DNA of 45,412 nucleotides from Haliscomenobacteraceae bacterium. GTDB lineage: Bacteria; Bacteroidota; Bacteroidia; Chitinophagales; Saprospiraceae. The DNA is taken from contig CANMVX010000030.1 of NCBI GenBank assembly GCA_947501115.1, positions 1-45,412 of the forward strand. The letters run 5' to 3'. The notes under the pieces are model-generated. The model ran no database searches, had not been told where the DNA came from, and saw only the letters and a list, made by a program, of their open reading frames with translations. A program made the position numbers and the translations under genes. Below, piece after piece: positions 24,381 to 33,048 of the stretch; position 1 is the first letter of the stretch; the number at the start of each line of letters is the position of its first letter.

Positions 24381-25484
24381 TTATATCTTTAAAAATATTT
24401 TTCGATCAAACATCCATTTGCAAATAAGAACAAAAACGGACAAAACCAACAATTGTAAAACCAGTTCACTAAACCAAGTGCCACTCCATTTTAATAAGGC
24501 ATTTGAAAAAGGTAGAATGCAGGATTCAATCAACTCTCCGCCACCAATATGCGCAAAAAGGTAGATGAAAAGCGCATTCATGCTGATATACTGTAAAAGG
24601 GAAAAAGATGCATTCCATTTTATAGTTCTAACCAGCCATTCAAAAAATACCAGCAACAATAAAGTATAGCCACCACTTACAAAAACAAAAGTGGAGGTGC
24701 TAATCCGTTTAATGATTGGGGTAAAGGAATCACCCAAATATCCAGCCAAAAGCAAAAGTCCGCCGGAAAGAATTAAAGGTAAATGATTTTTTAGGATGGA
24801 ACCCTTCGGTTCATTCTGAAGTAACCAAATACCTGTCATCATTCCCCAAATCGTATGGGCCGCAGTTGGTATTGCGTTGAATGAAACCCAGCTGCCTCTT
24901 ATATCTGCTCCCCCATATTGTAAGTCTAACCAGGTGCCAAAATTTTTACTCGGTGAAAAGGGTTCATTAAAGCCTTCTATTTGCCAATTTCTGTACAAAA
25001 TTTCTGTTAAGATGAGCAGCAATATGGAAATGATGAGTTGTATGTTTCTATTAAAATCCTTTAATAAAAAGGCAATTAAATAGGTTAAGGATAATTGGGC
25101 AAGTACATTTTGAAACTTAAAGACTATTTTTCCCGGCCCAATACAATATAGCGCCCATCCTAAAAATAATAACCAAAAACTGCGCTGAAGAGCATGCTTC
25201 CATATTTCTTTGTCAGTTTCTCCTTTCGCTTTTCTGTTTTTCACGGCAAATGGAATGGAAACACCTACCATAAACATGAAAAATGGTTGAATTAAATCCC
25301 AAAAATAAAGCCCGTGCCAGGGATGATGATGAAATTGATGGCTAAATGAAGCCAACCAGGGTATTGGATTTTTTTCATCGATGAGGGAATCAAATATTCC
25401 TGTAAATTCTGCAATCAGTAAAAACATGATAAATCCCCGAAATACATCCAGGGAAAGGTAACGGTCGATGGTTTTATTTGTCAT
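24381..25484 (-). CDS. DUF5009 / HGSNAT-like multi-spanning acyltransferase
   Basis: Integral inner-membrane protein with about ten hydrophobic helices. It starts YLSLDVFRGFIMFLLIAEFT (8-27), the signature of the family related to human heparan-alpha-glucosaminide N-acetyltransferase, and contains HHHPWHGLYFWDLIQPFFMF (~52-71) with the conserved histidines and W-D-L-I-Q-P-x-F. HTIWGMMTGIWLL and the late ALFIYLFAHIGGGEL are further family segments. The length of 367 is normal. In bacteria it is thought to move acetyl groups across the membrane to sugars; the acceptor here is unknown. It is divergent from a cupin gene, 75 bases away. Confidence 0.85.
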   Translation of the reverse strand: MTNKTIDRYLSLDVFRGFIMFLLIAEFTGIFDSLIDEKNPIPWLASFSHQFHHHPWHGLYFWDLIQPFFMFMVGVSIPFAVKNRKAKGETDKEIWKHALQRSFWLLFLGWALYCIGPGKIVFKFQNVLAQLSLTYLIAFLLKDFNRNIQLIISILLLILTEILYRNWQIEGFNEPFSPSKNFGTWLDLQYGGADIRGSWVSFNAIPTAAHTIWGMMTGIWLLQNEPKGSILKNHLPLILSGGLLLLAGYLGDSFTPIIKRISTSTFVFVSGGYTLLLLVFFEWLVRTIKWNASFSLLQYISMNALFIYLFAHIGGGELIESCILPFSNALLKWSGTWFSELVLQLLVLSVFVLICKWMFDRKIFLKI

Positions 25485-25559
25485 TATAGGTGTTTTATAT
25501 GTGCTTCCTACCTAAATTTAAATAATTTTAATGATTCATTTATAAAAAGGTAATAACTT

Positions 25560-25877
25560 ATGAAAATTGATATTTCTTCCCTACCCACAAAGGAAATTAT
25601 TAAAGGCTTTCACGGTCGTTTCGTGCATACCGAAAACTTGTCTATTGGATTTTGGGAAATTGAGCAGGACGCAATATTACCCATGCACTCCCACATTCAT
25701 GAACAAACGACACAGGTTTTAGAGGGCGAATTTGAGCTAGTCGTAGGCGAGGAAACGTTTCACTGCCTCCCGGGGAGTATTTGTGTTATTCCATCTAATA
25801 TTCCACATGGAGGAAGGGCTTTGACGAATTGTAAAATAATGGATACTTTTTCACCAGTCAGGGAAGATTATAAATAA
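25560..25877 (+). CDS. Cupin-domain protein
   Basis: The 105-residue single-domain beta-barrel shows both cupin motifs. Motif 1 is LPMHSHIHEQTTQVLEGEFE, with metal-ligand candidates H-x-H and E, and motif 2 is PGSICVIPSNIPHGGRAL, with the last His ligand. This small type (pectin-degradation-protein-like or sugar-isomerase-like) has many roles, and nothing in the sequence fixes a substrate. A TAnnTTTG promoter starts the next gene only a few bases downstream, so the cupin gene is probably a unit of its own. Confidence 0.88.
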   Translation: MKIDISSLPTKEIIKGFHGRFVHTENLSIGFWEIEQDAILPMHSHIHEQTTQVLEGEFELVVGEETFHCLPGSICVIPSNIPHGGRALTNCKIMDTFSPVREDYK

Positions 25878-25879
25878 TA

Positions 25880-25909
25880 TTTGTACTTTCAATTTATTTA
25901 GTATCTTTG
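25880..25909 (+). promoter_or_regulatory. Near-consensus Bacteroidota promoter of the SPFH operon
   Basis: TTTG (25880-25883), 18 bases, then TATCTTTG (25902-25909), an almost ideal match to the TTTG-N19-TAnnTTTG pattern. The SPFH ATG is at 25931, giving a leader of roughly 18 bases. Confidence 0.72.
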
Positions 25910-25930
25910 TGATATTAAAATGATATCAAC

Positions 25931-26836
25931 ATGGAAAAAGAGCTAACATTAGCAAACAATGGTTTTTTACATTTATTTCTAGGGATTGGAATGATCCTCT
26001 CTCCCATTATTATGGTTTTTACGGGGGAAATACACGTGTTGTTTTTATTGCCTATAGTAGGTATAATATGGCTAATCGGATTATTTACCATTGAACCTAA
26101 CCAAAGTAGAGTGCTTATATTTTTTGGAAAATATATTGGGACAGTAAAAGGAAATGGTTTTTTCTGGATTAATCCGTTCTACAATAAAGAAAAGGTATCC
26201 CTTCGTATTAGGAATTTAGAATCGGAGGTGATTAAGGTTAATGACCAGCAAGGAAATCCTATTTTAATCAGTGCTATCGTAGTTTGGAAAGTGATTGACA
26301 CTTATAAAGCTGTTTTTGATTTGGAAACTTTAAAGGATATTAATCCATCAACAGGTATTGGAAAAAATAATCCGGAAGAATCTTATAAAAGATTTATTAA
26401 AATTCAAACGGAATCTGCCCTAAGAAAATTAGCTCATACTTATCCTTATGATAATATTGATGAGTCTGAACCTGATGTTATTTGTTTGCGATCGGGCATT
26501 GATGAAATTAATCATACACTGGCAACCGAAATAGCTGAAAGGTTAATTTTAGTAGGCATTGAAGTCATCGAAGCGCGAATTTCTAATCTTTCTTATGCTC
26601 CTGAAATTGCCAGTGCTATGTTGAGGAGACAACAAGCCACTGCCGTCATTGCCGCAAGACAAAAAATTGTTGAGGGTGCTGTAGGGATGGTTAAACTAGC
26701 CTTGGAATCACTTAAGGAAAAGGATATTATTGAACTCGATGATGATAAAAAGGCATCCATGGTAAGTAATTTATTGGTCGTATTATGTGCAGACGATTCA
26801 GTTAAACCAGTGATAAATACAGGTACTCTTCATTGA
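25931..26836 (+). CDS. SPFH-domain membrane protein (stomatin/prohibitin/band 7)
   Basis: Two hydrophobic segments at the N-terminus (~13-32 and ~36-53) anchor the protein. The SPFH domain follows: IEPNQSRVLIFFGKYIGTVK, FFWINPFYNKEKVSLRIRN, NPILISAIVVWKVIDTYKAV. A helical tail contains ERLILVGIEVIEARISNLSY and AMLRRQQATAVIAARQKIVE. SPFH proteins assemble large oligomeric scaffolds that organise membrane domains and proteases. At 301 residues it belongs to the subtype that is typically followed by a small ribbon-helix-helix gene, as here with a one-base gap. The promoter directly upstream suggests it leads the unit running through the Uma2 genes. Confidence 0.92.
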   Translation: MEKELTLANNGFLHLFLGIGMILSPIIMVFTGEIHVLFLLPIVGIIWLIGLFTIEPNQSRVLIFFGKYIGTVKGNGFFWINPFYNKEKVSLRIRNLESEVIKVNDQQGNPILISAIVVWKVIDTYKAVFDLETLKDINPSTGIGKNNPEESYKRFIKIQTESALRKLAHTYPYDNIDESEPDVICLRSGIDEINHTLATEIAERLILVGIEVIEARISNLSYAPEIASAMLRRQQATAVIAARQKIVEGAVGMVKLALESLKEKDIIELDDDKKASMVSNLLVVLCADDSVKPVINTGTLH

Positions 26837-26837
26837 A

Positions 26838-27017
26838 ATGGCAACAAAAAAAGCATTTGTCCTTAGAATTGATCCGGCTATTTCCGAAGCATTGGAAAAA
26901 TGGGCGGAAGATGAATTCAGAAGTACCAATGGTCAATTGGAATACATCATTTCAAATGCGCTTAAAAAGGCAGGCAGATATCCCAAAAAATTAAAAAATT
27001 CAGAGGATAATCAATAA
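26838..27017 (+). CDS. Arc-type ribbon-helix-helix protein paired with SPFH
   Basis: A 59-residue protein easily missed by gene finders. KAFVLRIDPAISEALEKWAE forms the beta strand plus first helix, and R-S-T-N-G-Q-L-E-Y-I-I-S-N-A-L-K-K-A-G-R the second helix, the standard Arc/MetJ fold that binds DNA as a dimer. The conserved N-G-Q-(L/I)-E-Y segment matches the Arc-like proteins found directly after SPFH genes in many bacteria. The ATG lies one base after the SPFH stop, implying translational coupling. Its target could be the operon's own promoter; no operator repeat was identified. Confidence 0.88.
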   Translation: MATKKAFVLRIDPAISEALEKWAEDEFRSTNGQLEYIISNALKKAGRYPKKLKNSEDNQ

Positions 27018-27093
27018 ATTAATTAATTGATATTATTGGTAAACTGTCCTTGACTTCTCATCCTATTATAGTTACATTGCTGAAAATATAGCA

Positions 27094-27702
27094 ATGAAAA
27101 ATGTAAAGGAAGTAAAAGAAAAGGTCACTGAGCTAAGCCAGGTTTGTGAAAGCACGGTAGAATACACGTATGATGATTATTATGATTGGCTATTCACCGA
27201 AAGGGTAGAACTTATTTTTGGTAAGGTCTTACCCATGGCTGCGCCAAATAGGATTCATCAAACAATTGCAAGAAATCTAACAGGGATATTTCTTCTTTTT
27301 TTTAAAGGTAAACCTTGCGAATTTTATCCCGCTCCCTTTGATGTCAGATTACCAGTTGGCATCAAGAAAGGGAAATATACCACGGTCGTGCAACCAGATT
27401 TATCTGTTTTTTGCGACCTGGAAAAATTAGATGAGAAGGGAGCAAAAGGTGCGCCAGATTTGGTGGTGGAAATTCTTTCACCAGGGAATAGCCGCAGAGA
27501 TATGAAAGATAAATTTGAGGTGTATGAATTGGCGGGGGTTAGGGAATATTGGATTTTTCATCCCATTGATTCCTTTGTTTTATCCTATTTGCTAAATGAA
27601 GAGGGAAAATTTGTAGGTCTTCCAGCTGTTCATTCCCCTGATATCCTGTATTCCCGTATTTTTCCTGAGTTAAGTTTTTCATTGGAGGGAATTTTTCAAT
27701 AA
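27094..27702 (+). CDS. Uma2-family endonuclease-like protein, copy 1
   Basis: PD-(D/E)XK fold protein of the Uma2 (DUF820) family; the biological role is unknown. Family marks are TYDDYYDWL, RVELIFGKVLPMAAP, VQPDLSVFC (catalytic Asp), APDLVVEILSPGNS (catalytic Glu), a downstream Lys in MKDKFEVYELAGVREYWIF, and the aromatic C-terminal strands. The 202 residues are standard. The N-terminus (MKNVKEVKEKV) is longer and different from copies 2 and 3. The start codon lies in a small hairpin (cattgct 27075-27081 / agcaatg 27090-27096). It follows the Arc gene by 76 bases and precedes copy 2 by 27. Confidence 0.9.
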   Translation: MKNVKEVKEKVTELSQVCESTVEYTYDDYYDWLFTERVELIFGKVLPMAAPNRIHQTIARNLTGIFLLFFKGKPCEFYPAPFDVRLPVGIKKGKYTTVVQPDLSVFCDLEKLDEKGAKGAPDLVVEILSPGNSRRDMKDKFEVYELAGVREYWIFHPIDSFVLSYLLNEEGKFVGLPAVHSPDILYSRIFPELSFSLEGIFQ

Positions 27703-27729
27703 GCTTTATATACATTCAAAAAAATTAAT

Positions 27730-28323
27730 ATGTACAAGAAAAAAATCACCGAACTTAGTCAGGTTAGTGACAGCACGGTAGAATATACTTATGATGATTA
27801 TTACGATTGGCTATTCACCGAAAGGGTAGAACTTATTTTTGGTAAGGTTTTACCCATGGCTGCGCCAAATAGGATTCATCAAATAATTGCGAAAAATCTT
27901 TATTACGTTTTTACCGTCTTTTTTCGAGATAAACAATGTGAATTTTATCCCGCTCCCTTTGATGTCAGGTTACCGGTAGGCATCAAGAAAGGAAAATATA
28001 CCACGGTAGTTCAACCTGATTTATCTGTTTTTTGCGACCAGGAAAAATTAGATCAGAAGGGAGCAAAAGGGGCGCCAGATTTGGTAGTTGAAATTCTTTC
28101 GCCAGGCAATTCCCGCAGAGATATGAAAGATAAATTTGAGGTGTATGAATTGGCAGGGGTGAGGGAATATTGGATTTTTCATCCCATTGATTTCTTTGTT
28201 TTGCCATATATACTAAATGAAGAAGGCAAATTTGTAGGTCTTCCAGCTGTTCATTCCCCCGATATCCTGTATTCCCGCATTTTTCCTGATTTAAGTTTTT
28301 CCTTGGAAGAAATTTTTCAATAA
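27730..28323 (+). CDS. Uma2-family endonuclease-like protein, copy 2
   Basis: Tandem paralogue of the preceding gene, 197 residues. The nuclease core is intact: Asp97 in VQPDLSVF, Glu121 in LVVEILSPG and Lys133/Lys135 in the following helix. It is nearly identical to copies 1 and 3 outside residues ~49-73. There, NLYYVFTVFFRDKQCEFY replaces the corresponding, clearly different stretches of the other copies. The 27-base spacers before and after it are themselves almost identical (tttatatacattcaaaaaaa), so the duplicated unit, 621 bases long here, included the leader. One odd change near the end, IDFFVLPYIL, also sets it apart. Confidence 0.9.
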   Translation: MYKKKITELSQVSDSTVEYTYDDYYDWLFTERVELIFGKVLPMAAPNRIHQIIAKNLYYVFTVFFRDKQCEFYPAPFDVRLPVGIKKGKYTTVVQPDLSVFCDQEKLDQKGAKGAPDLVVEILSPGNSRRDMKDKFEVYELAGVREYWIFHPIDFFVLPYILNEEGKFVGLPAVHSPDILYSRIFPDLSFSLEEIFQ

Positions 28324-28350
28324 GTTTTATATACATTCAAAAAAATTAAT

Positions 28351-28947
28351 ATGTACAAGGAAAAAATCACCCAACTTAGTCAGGTTTGTGACAGCACAGT
28401 AGAATATACGTATGATGATTATTATGAATGGCTATTCACCGAAAGGGTAGAACTTATTTTTGGTAAGGTTTTACCTATGGCTGCGCCTAATAGGCTTCAT
28501 CAGACGGTTATCAGAAACCTAAATACCTTATTTGGTATTTTTTTTCAATCAAAATCATGCGAATATTTTCCCGCTCCCTTTGATGTCAGATTACCCGTCG
28601 ACATCAAGAAAGGGAAATATACCACAGTAGTGCAACCAGACTTATCTGTTTTTTGTGACCAGGAAAAATTAGATCAGAAGGGAGCAAAAGGGGCACCGGA
28701 TTTAGTAGTGGAAATTCTTTCGCCAGGTAATAGCCGAAGAGATATGAAAGATAAATTTGAGGTGTATGAATTGGCGGGGGTAAGAGAATATTGGATTTTT
28801 CATCCCATTGATTCCTTTGTTTTGCCATATTTACTAGATGAAGAAGGCAAATTTGTAGGTCTTCCAGCTGTTCATTCCCCTGATATCCTATATTCCCGCA
28901 TTTTTCCTGATTTAAGTTTTTCATTGGAGGAAATTTTTCCAACATAA
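28351..28947 (+). CDS. Uma2-family endonuclease-like protein, copy 3
   Basis: Third tandem Uma2 copy, 198 residues, with all putative catalytic residues (VQPDLSVF, LVVEILSPG, MKDKFEVYE). The segment after AAPNRLHQ reads TVIRNLNTLFGIFFQSKSCE and departs strongly from copies 1 and 2, whereas the 120 residues that follow are almost the same. The C-terminus ends EEIFPT instead of EEIFQ. The CDF exporter gene starts 16 bases after the stop, so all three Uma2 genes and the exporter may be co-transcribed. Confidence 0.9.
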   Translation: MYKEKITQLSQVCDSTVEYTYDDYYEWLFTERVELIFGKVLPMAAPNRLHQTVIRNLNTLFGIFFQSKSCEYFPAPFDVRLPVDIKKGKYTTVVQPDLSVFCDQEKLDQKGAKGAPDLVVEILSPGNSRRDMKDKFEVYELAGVREYWIFHPIDSFVLPYLLDEEGKFVGLPAVHSPDILYSRIFPDLSFSLEEIFPT

Positions 28948-28963
28948 AGACTAAATTACCCTC

Positions 28964-29845
28964 ATGTTTGAGACAACCTTAAGTAATGAAAAGAAAGCCA
29001 TAAATACTATTGTATTTAGTATTGTTGGGAATTTTTTTTTAGCTCTTATTAAAGGCATCGCTGGCTTTTTTGGAAATTCTTATGCGCTCATTGCCGATGC
29101 TATTGAGTCAACCACGGATATATTTTCCTCCATTTTGGTGTTATTTGGATTGAAATATGCCAATAAACCTGCAGACAAGAATCATCCTTATGGTCATGGA
29201 AAAATTGAACCTTTAATTACCTTTTTATTGGTGGGCTTTTTAGTAATCTCCGCCACATTCATTGCACACGAAAGCATCCAAAATATAAGAAATCCTCATG
29301 CTTTACCTGAAAAATGGACGCTTATTGTTTTGGCATTAATTATTGCCTGGAAGGAACTGTCCTTTAGAATTGTAATCCAAAAAAGTGAAGAAACTAATAG
29401 TTCTTCTTTAAAGGCCGATGCGTGGCATCATAGGAGTGATGCCATTACCTCTATTGCAGCATTTATTGGTATTTCAATGGCTTTAATGTTAGGAAAAGGT
29501 TATGAATCGGCAGATGATTGGGCTGCATTATTCGCCTCAGGATTTATCCTTTACAATAGTTACCTGATTTTCAGACCTGCTTTAGGCGAAATCATGGATG
29601 AGCATTTTTATGATGATCTTGTGGAGGATATCCGAAGGATATCTTTGACAGTGGAAGGCATCATTTCTACCGAAAAATGTTTTATTCGAAAAGTAGGAAT
29701 GATTTATCATGTTGATTTACACGCAAAGGTTAATGGTTCTATTTCTGTAACAGATGGGCATAATTTAGCGCATCAACTAAAAGATACCTTGAGGGCTGAA
29801 ATACCGCAACTTGGTCATGTACTCATACATATTGAGCCCCACTGA
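28964..29845 (+). CDS. Cation diffusion facilitator (CDF) metal exporter
   Basis: Proton-coupled exporter of Zn2+, Fe2+ or related divalent metals in the inner membrane. Six helices are predicted in ~12-200, followed by a cytoplasmic ferredoxin-like domain. Metal-site residues are seen in helix 2 (IADAIESTTDIFSS, Glu48-x3-Asp52) and helix 5 (KADAWHHRSDAITS, His155-x3-Asp159), and HPYGHGKIEPL lies in the loop after helix 2. Glu in place of the usual His or Asp at the first helix-2 ligand may alter metal preference, but that is inference. The length of 293 is typical. It is the last gene of the SPFH-Arc-Uma2 strand run. Confidence 0.92.
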   Translation: MFETTLSNEKKAINTIVFSIVGNFFLALIKGIAGFFGNSYALIADAIESTTDIFSSILVLFGLKYANKPADKNHPYGHGKIEPLITFLLVGFLVISATFIAHESIQNIRNPHALPEKWTLIVLALIIAWKELSFRIVIQKSEETNSSSLKADAWHHRSDAITSIAAFIGISMALMLGKGYESADDWAALFASGFILYNSYLIFRPALGEIMDEHFYDDLVEDIRRISLTVEGIISTEKCFIRKVGMIYHVDLHAKVNGSISVTDGHNLAHQLKDTLRAEIPQLGHVLIHIEPH

Positions 29846-29965
29846 CTATTTGAAATGTATGAACAGCTTAATTTTTTATTAAGTTTTGGTTAATAATTCA
29901 TTTAAAAAGGATAATTATCTCATAGGTTGATATCTTTATTTTTTTTTTAAAGATACACCTATAAA

Positions 29966-32900
29966 ATGAAATATTCAGGCATCACTTCTTTAGCCATTTT
30001 TACTTTTTGCTCTTTAATTACAGTGCCACTTTTAGCTCAAATTAAGTTAAGCCAAAGTAATTATCTGGAAAATTTTAATACGCTGGTAAAAACGGGCAAT
30101 AGTAATGTTCTTCCCACTGGCTGGTTGCTCGAAGAGTCCGGAACGAATGCAAATGGTTTATACACAGCATCTAATGGAACAGCAAATTCAGGGGATACCT
30201 ACAGTTTTGGTGTGATAGATGAAGAGGATCGTTCACTTGGTTGCCTTCAATCTGGTTCTTTAATTTCTACTCTTGGCGTTGGTTTTACCAATGCTACATC
30301 TTCTTCTTTTTCAGGATTAAAAGTAACTTATACGGGAGAACAATGGCGGCTTGGTGCATTAAATAGAATAGATAGATTGGATTTTCAGATTAGTTTCGAT
30401 GCTACTAATTTATCAAATGGAACCTGGAAGGATATAGATTCTCTCGATTTGATTGCTCCGGTAAAAGCAGGAGCAGTAGGTCCGTTAAATGGTAATTTGC
30501 CAGAGAATAAAGTGCTTATTACTTTTCTTATCAAGGATTTAAATATTGAACCTGGTCAGAAATTTTATCTGAGATGGAAAGACTTTAATGCGACTGGTGC
30601 CGATGATGCTTTGGGAATAGAGGACTTTAAAATGGAAGCTATTTTAGGCGCTAGTACCAACGAAAATCCTACCATACTTTCTCTTTTTCCAAAAAATATG
30701 GCCAAGGGGGTAAATGTTATATCGTCTTTCAGTATTTCCTTTTCAAAAACAATAAAAATTGGAAGTGGAAATATTCTTATACGCAAATCAGATACTCGCG
30801 AAATAGCTTCTGTTATTCCCTCTAGTCAAATCAACATTGCTGGAAATACAGCCTCTTTCCAGGTAGGAAACCTCAAATTATCTACAACTTATGATGTTGA
30901 AATACCAGCAGGATTATTTTCTGATGTGTCGGGAAATACATTTCCTGGTATTAATAACAAGGAAATCTGGAATTTTACAACCAATGACTGGCCTATTTAT
31001 GAGTATTCCTTTAATAAATGTAGTTCATTTTTAATCGACGAATGGCAAGTGGCTAACATACTGGGAGACAGCACCTGGCGTTGCAACTCCGATGGTTATC
31101 CATCAAATAATGGTGTGGTCATAAATGGTTTTACGCCGGGCATTGGTGGCAGAGATAATAATGATTGGCTCATTTCACCCTCCCTCGATTTGTCGCTTTA
31201 TACAAATCCTTCCATATCCTTCGTGATTAAAAGTAGATTTAAAGGGATGCCTTTGAAAGTGTATATTGCTGTAAATCAGGCTTCCAGACCTGAACCTGGT
31301 TCAAATAACTGGAAGGAGTTAGAGGTAATTTATCCTACTTTAAGAGATGAAAATTGGCGGCAGATTGCCTCTTTGGATATCACTAAGTATAAATCTGCCA
31401 ATACTTATATCGCCTTTAAATATTTATCCAATGCAGAAATGGGAGCTAGTCAACTGTTTTTGGACGAGGTTAAAATTATAAATTTGATGAGTCAGGCAAA
31501 ACCCATTGGTGTTTTGCACAGCCTCAATTTGATTACTTTCGATAAGGCAAAAGCTGGTGTCGCAACTGATGCAAAAGAGATAAATTATCAAATATTGAAT
31601 CTGACTTCCAACATAGTCATAAAAGCAAGCCCTTATTTTGAAGTTTCAAGAGATAATAAGACTTTTTCAACAGAAATATCCATAAATCCAGCGGAATTAA
31701 GTGGCATTTTGCCTTCTTTATTTATTCGTTATAACCAAAAAACACCTAATGTTTCAGATAGGGGTAAAATATTTTTTATAGCTGATAATTCAGAATTATT
31801 TGCTGTTGAAGTAAATGGTAATACCATTCCGGCAGAAAATACCCTGGATATAGTAAGCTGGAATATCAATTGGTTTGGGAATCCTGCGAATGGTTTTGGA
31901 CCTAAAGATGACGATCTGGCCGAGCAAAACATAAAAAAAACCATGAATAGATTAGATGCAGATATCTATGTATTCATCGAAGTGGTTGATGTACAAAGGT
32001 TTCGGCGAATGATTCAATCATTGGATGGTTATGGCGTTTCTATTTCCGATTATTGTTCCAATGCGACAGACTCACTAAGTTCTAATTATCCATCTGGTCA
32101 AAAAATAGCTTACGTCTTCAGGAAATCACTCGTTGAAGCGGTTCAATTTAGAGGTTTACTAAGGAATAGCTCAACGGCTTATGCAAATTGGGCCAGCGGC
32201 AGATTACCTTATCTTATGGAGGCAAAAATTAAAAATTCCAGCACATTTCAAGGATTTCAGGAGCCATTGTATCTCATAGGGCTTCATGGAAAATCGGGGG
32301 ACACTGAACAAGATTTCCTTAGAAGAAAGGTGGGTGCAAAAGAACTGAAAGATACTTTAGATCAACAATTTAGTAAGGCAAATGTTATGATCATCGGTGA
32401 TTATAATGATGATCTGGATGAAACTATTTCTAAGGGTACAGCATCGCGGTTATCATCTTATGACGATATAGTAAAGGATTCTATCGATGCAGACCGCTAT
32501 TTGGCGTTGAGTTTGCCTTTAAGTAGAGCAAAATATAATTCTGTGATAGGTTATCAGGATGTCGTTGACCACGTAATGATTTCCAATGAGTTAGAAAATA
32601 GATATGTAAAAGGCAGTACCCAAATGCTGGAAGAAATAGTCCAATGGATTCCTGAATATGCTACCACCACCTCAGACCATTATCCTTTGTTATTAAGACT
32701 AAATTCCTCGTCTGTGCAGACGCCAACGAGAGAATTCAGAAAAGAGGAAATGTCCTTTTTTAAGATTATGGGTAATCCAATAGCTGAAATTTTACATTTG
32801 GAAATTACCGCCAACCCTCATCCAATTCACATAAAAATAATACAGCAAGATGGAAAAATGGTGCAACAGCAATCCATTTACAATACCACAGAATCTACCA

Positions 32901-33001
32901 TTTCCGAGAAAATCTCCCTTCATCACCTGGCCTCAGGCCATTATTTCATACATTGTAAAAATGGAAATAAGGAAGAGGTGAAGGGCTTTATAAAATATTA
33001 A
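29966..33001 (+). CDS. Secreted multidomain protein with DNase I-like (endonuclease/exonuclease/phosphatase) domain
   Basis: Large exported protein of 1011 residues. The signal peptide (~1-25) ends VPLLAQ. A beta-rich region (~26-225) follows, then an SbsA-type Ig-like domain (~230-340; SISFSKTIKIGSGNILIR), a choice-of-anchor J / cleaved-adhesin-like domain (~343-505), a linker domain (~510-620), and an endonuclease/exonuclease/phosphatase domain (~627-912) with LDIVSWNINWFG, IEVVDV, GLHGKSGDTEQ, IIGDYNDDLDE and TTSDHYPLLLRL. The last ~80 residues resemble a type A sorting domain (IKIIQQDGKMVQQQ, LASGHYFIHCKNG), suggesting type IX secretion. It may act on extracellular DNA or phosphodiesters. 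It stands alone. Confidence 0.87.
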   Translation: MKYSGITSLAIFTFCSLITVPLLAQIKLSQSNYLENFNTLVKTGNSNVLPTGWLLEESGTNANGLYTASNGTANSGDTYSFGVIDEEDRSLGCLQSGSLISTLGVGFTNATSSSFSGLKVTYTGEQWRLGALNRIDRLDFQISFDATNLSNGTWKDIDSLDLIAPVKAGAVGPLNGNLPENKVLITFLIKDLNIEPGQKFYLRWKDFNATGADDALGIEDFKMEAILGASTNENPTILSLFPKNMAKGVNVISSFSISFSKTIKIGSGNILIRKSDTREIASVIPSSQINIAGNTASFQVGNLKLSTTYDVEIPAGLFSDVSGNTFPGINNKEIWNFTTNDWPIYEYSFNKCSSFLIDEWQVANILGDSTWRCNSDGYPSNNGVVINGFTPGIGGRDNNDWLISPSLDLSLYTNPSISFVIKSRFKGMPLKVYIAVNQASRPEPGSNNWKELEVIYPTLRDENWRQIASLDITKYKSANTYIAFKYLSNAEMGASQLFLDEVKIINLMSQAKPIGVLHSLNLITFDKAKAGVATDAKEINYQILNLTSNIVIKASPYFEVSRDNKTFSTEISINPAELSGILPSLFIRYNQKTPNVSDRGKIFFIADNSELFAVEVNGNTIPAENTLDIVSWNINWFGNPANGFGPKDDDLAEQNIKKTMNRLDADIYVFIEVVDVQRFRRMIQSLDGYGVSISDYCSNATDSLSSNYPSGQKIAYVFRKSLVEAVQFRGLLRNSSTAYANWASGRLPYLMEAKIKNSSTFQGFQEPLYLIGLHGKSGDTEQDFLRRKVGAKELKDTLDQQFSKANVMIIGDYNDDLDETISKGTASRLSSYDDIVKDSIDADRYLALSLPLSRAKYNSVIGYQDVVDHVMISNELENRYVKGSTQMLEEIVQWIPEYATTTSDHYPLLLRLNSSSVQTPTREFRKEEMSFFKIMGNPIAEILHLEITANPHPIHIKIIQQDGKMVQQQSIYNTTESTISEKISLHHLASGHYFIHCKNGNKEEVKGFIKY

Positions 33002-33048
33002 GCGGTATAAAGGCAACAGAACTGGGCATCTTCTTAGACCAATTTCTT

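Noticed and set aside
27983-28945. Long minus-strand open frames opposite Uma2 copies 2 and 3 (27983-28336, 28604-28945)
   Set aside because: They repeat only because the genes beneath them are duplicates. The plus-strand frames have clear family motifs and the antisense products resemble nothing.
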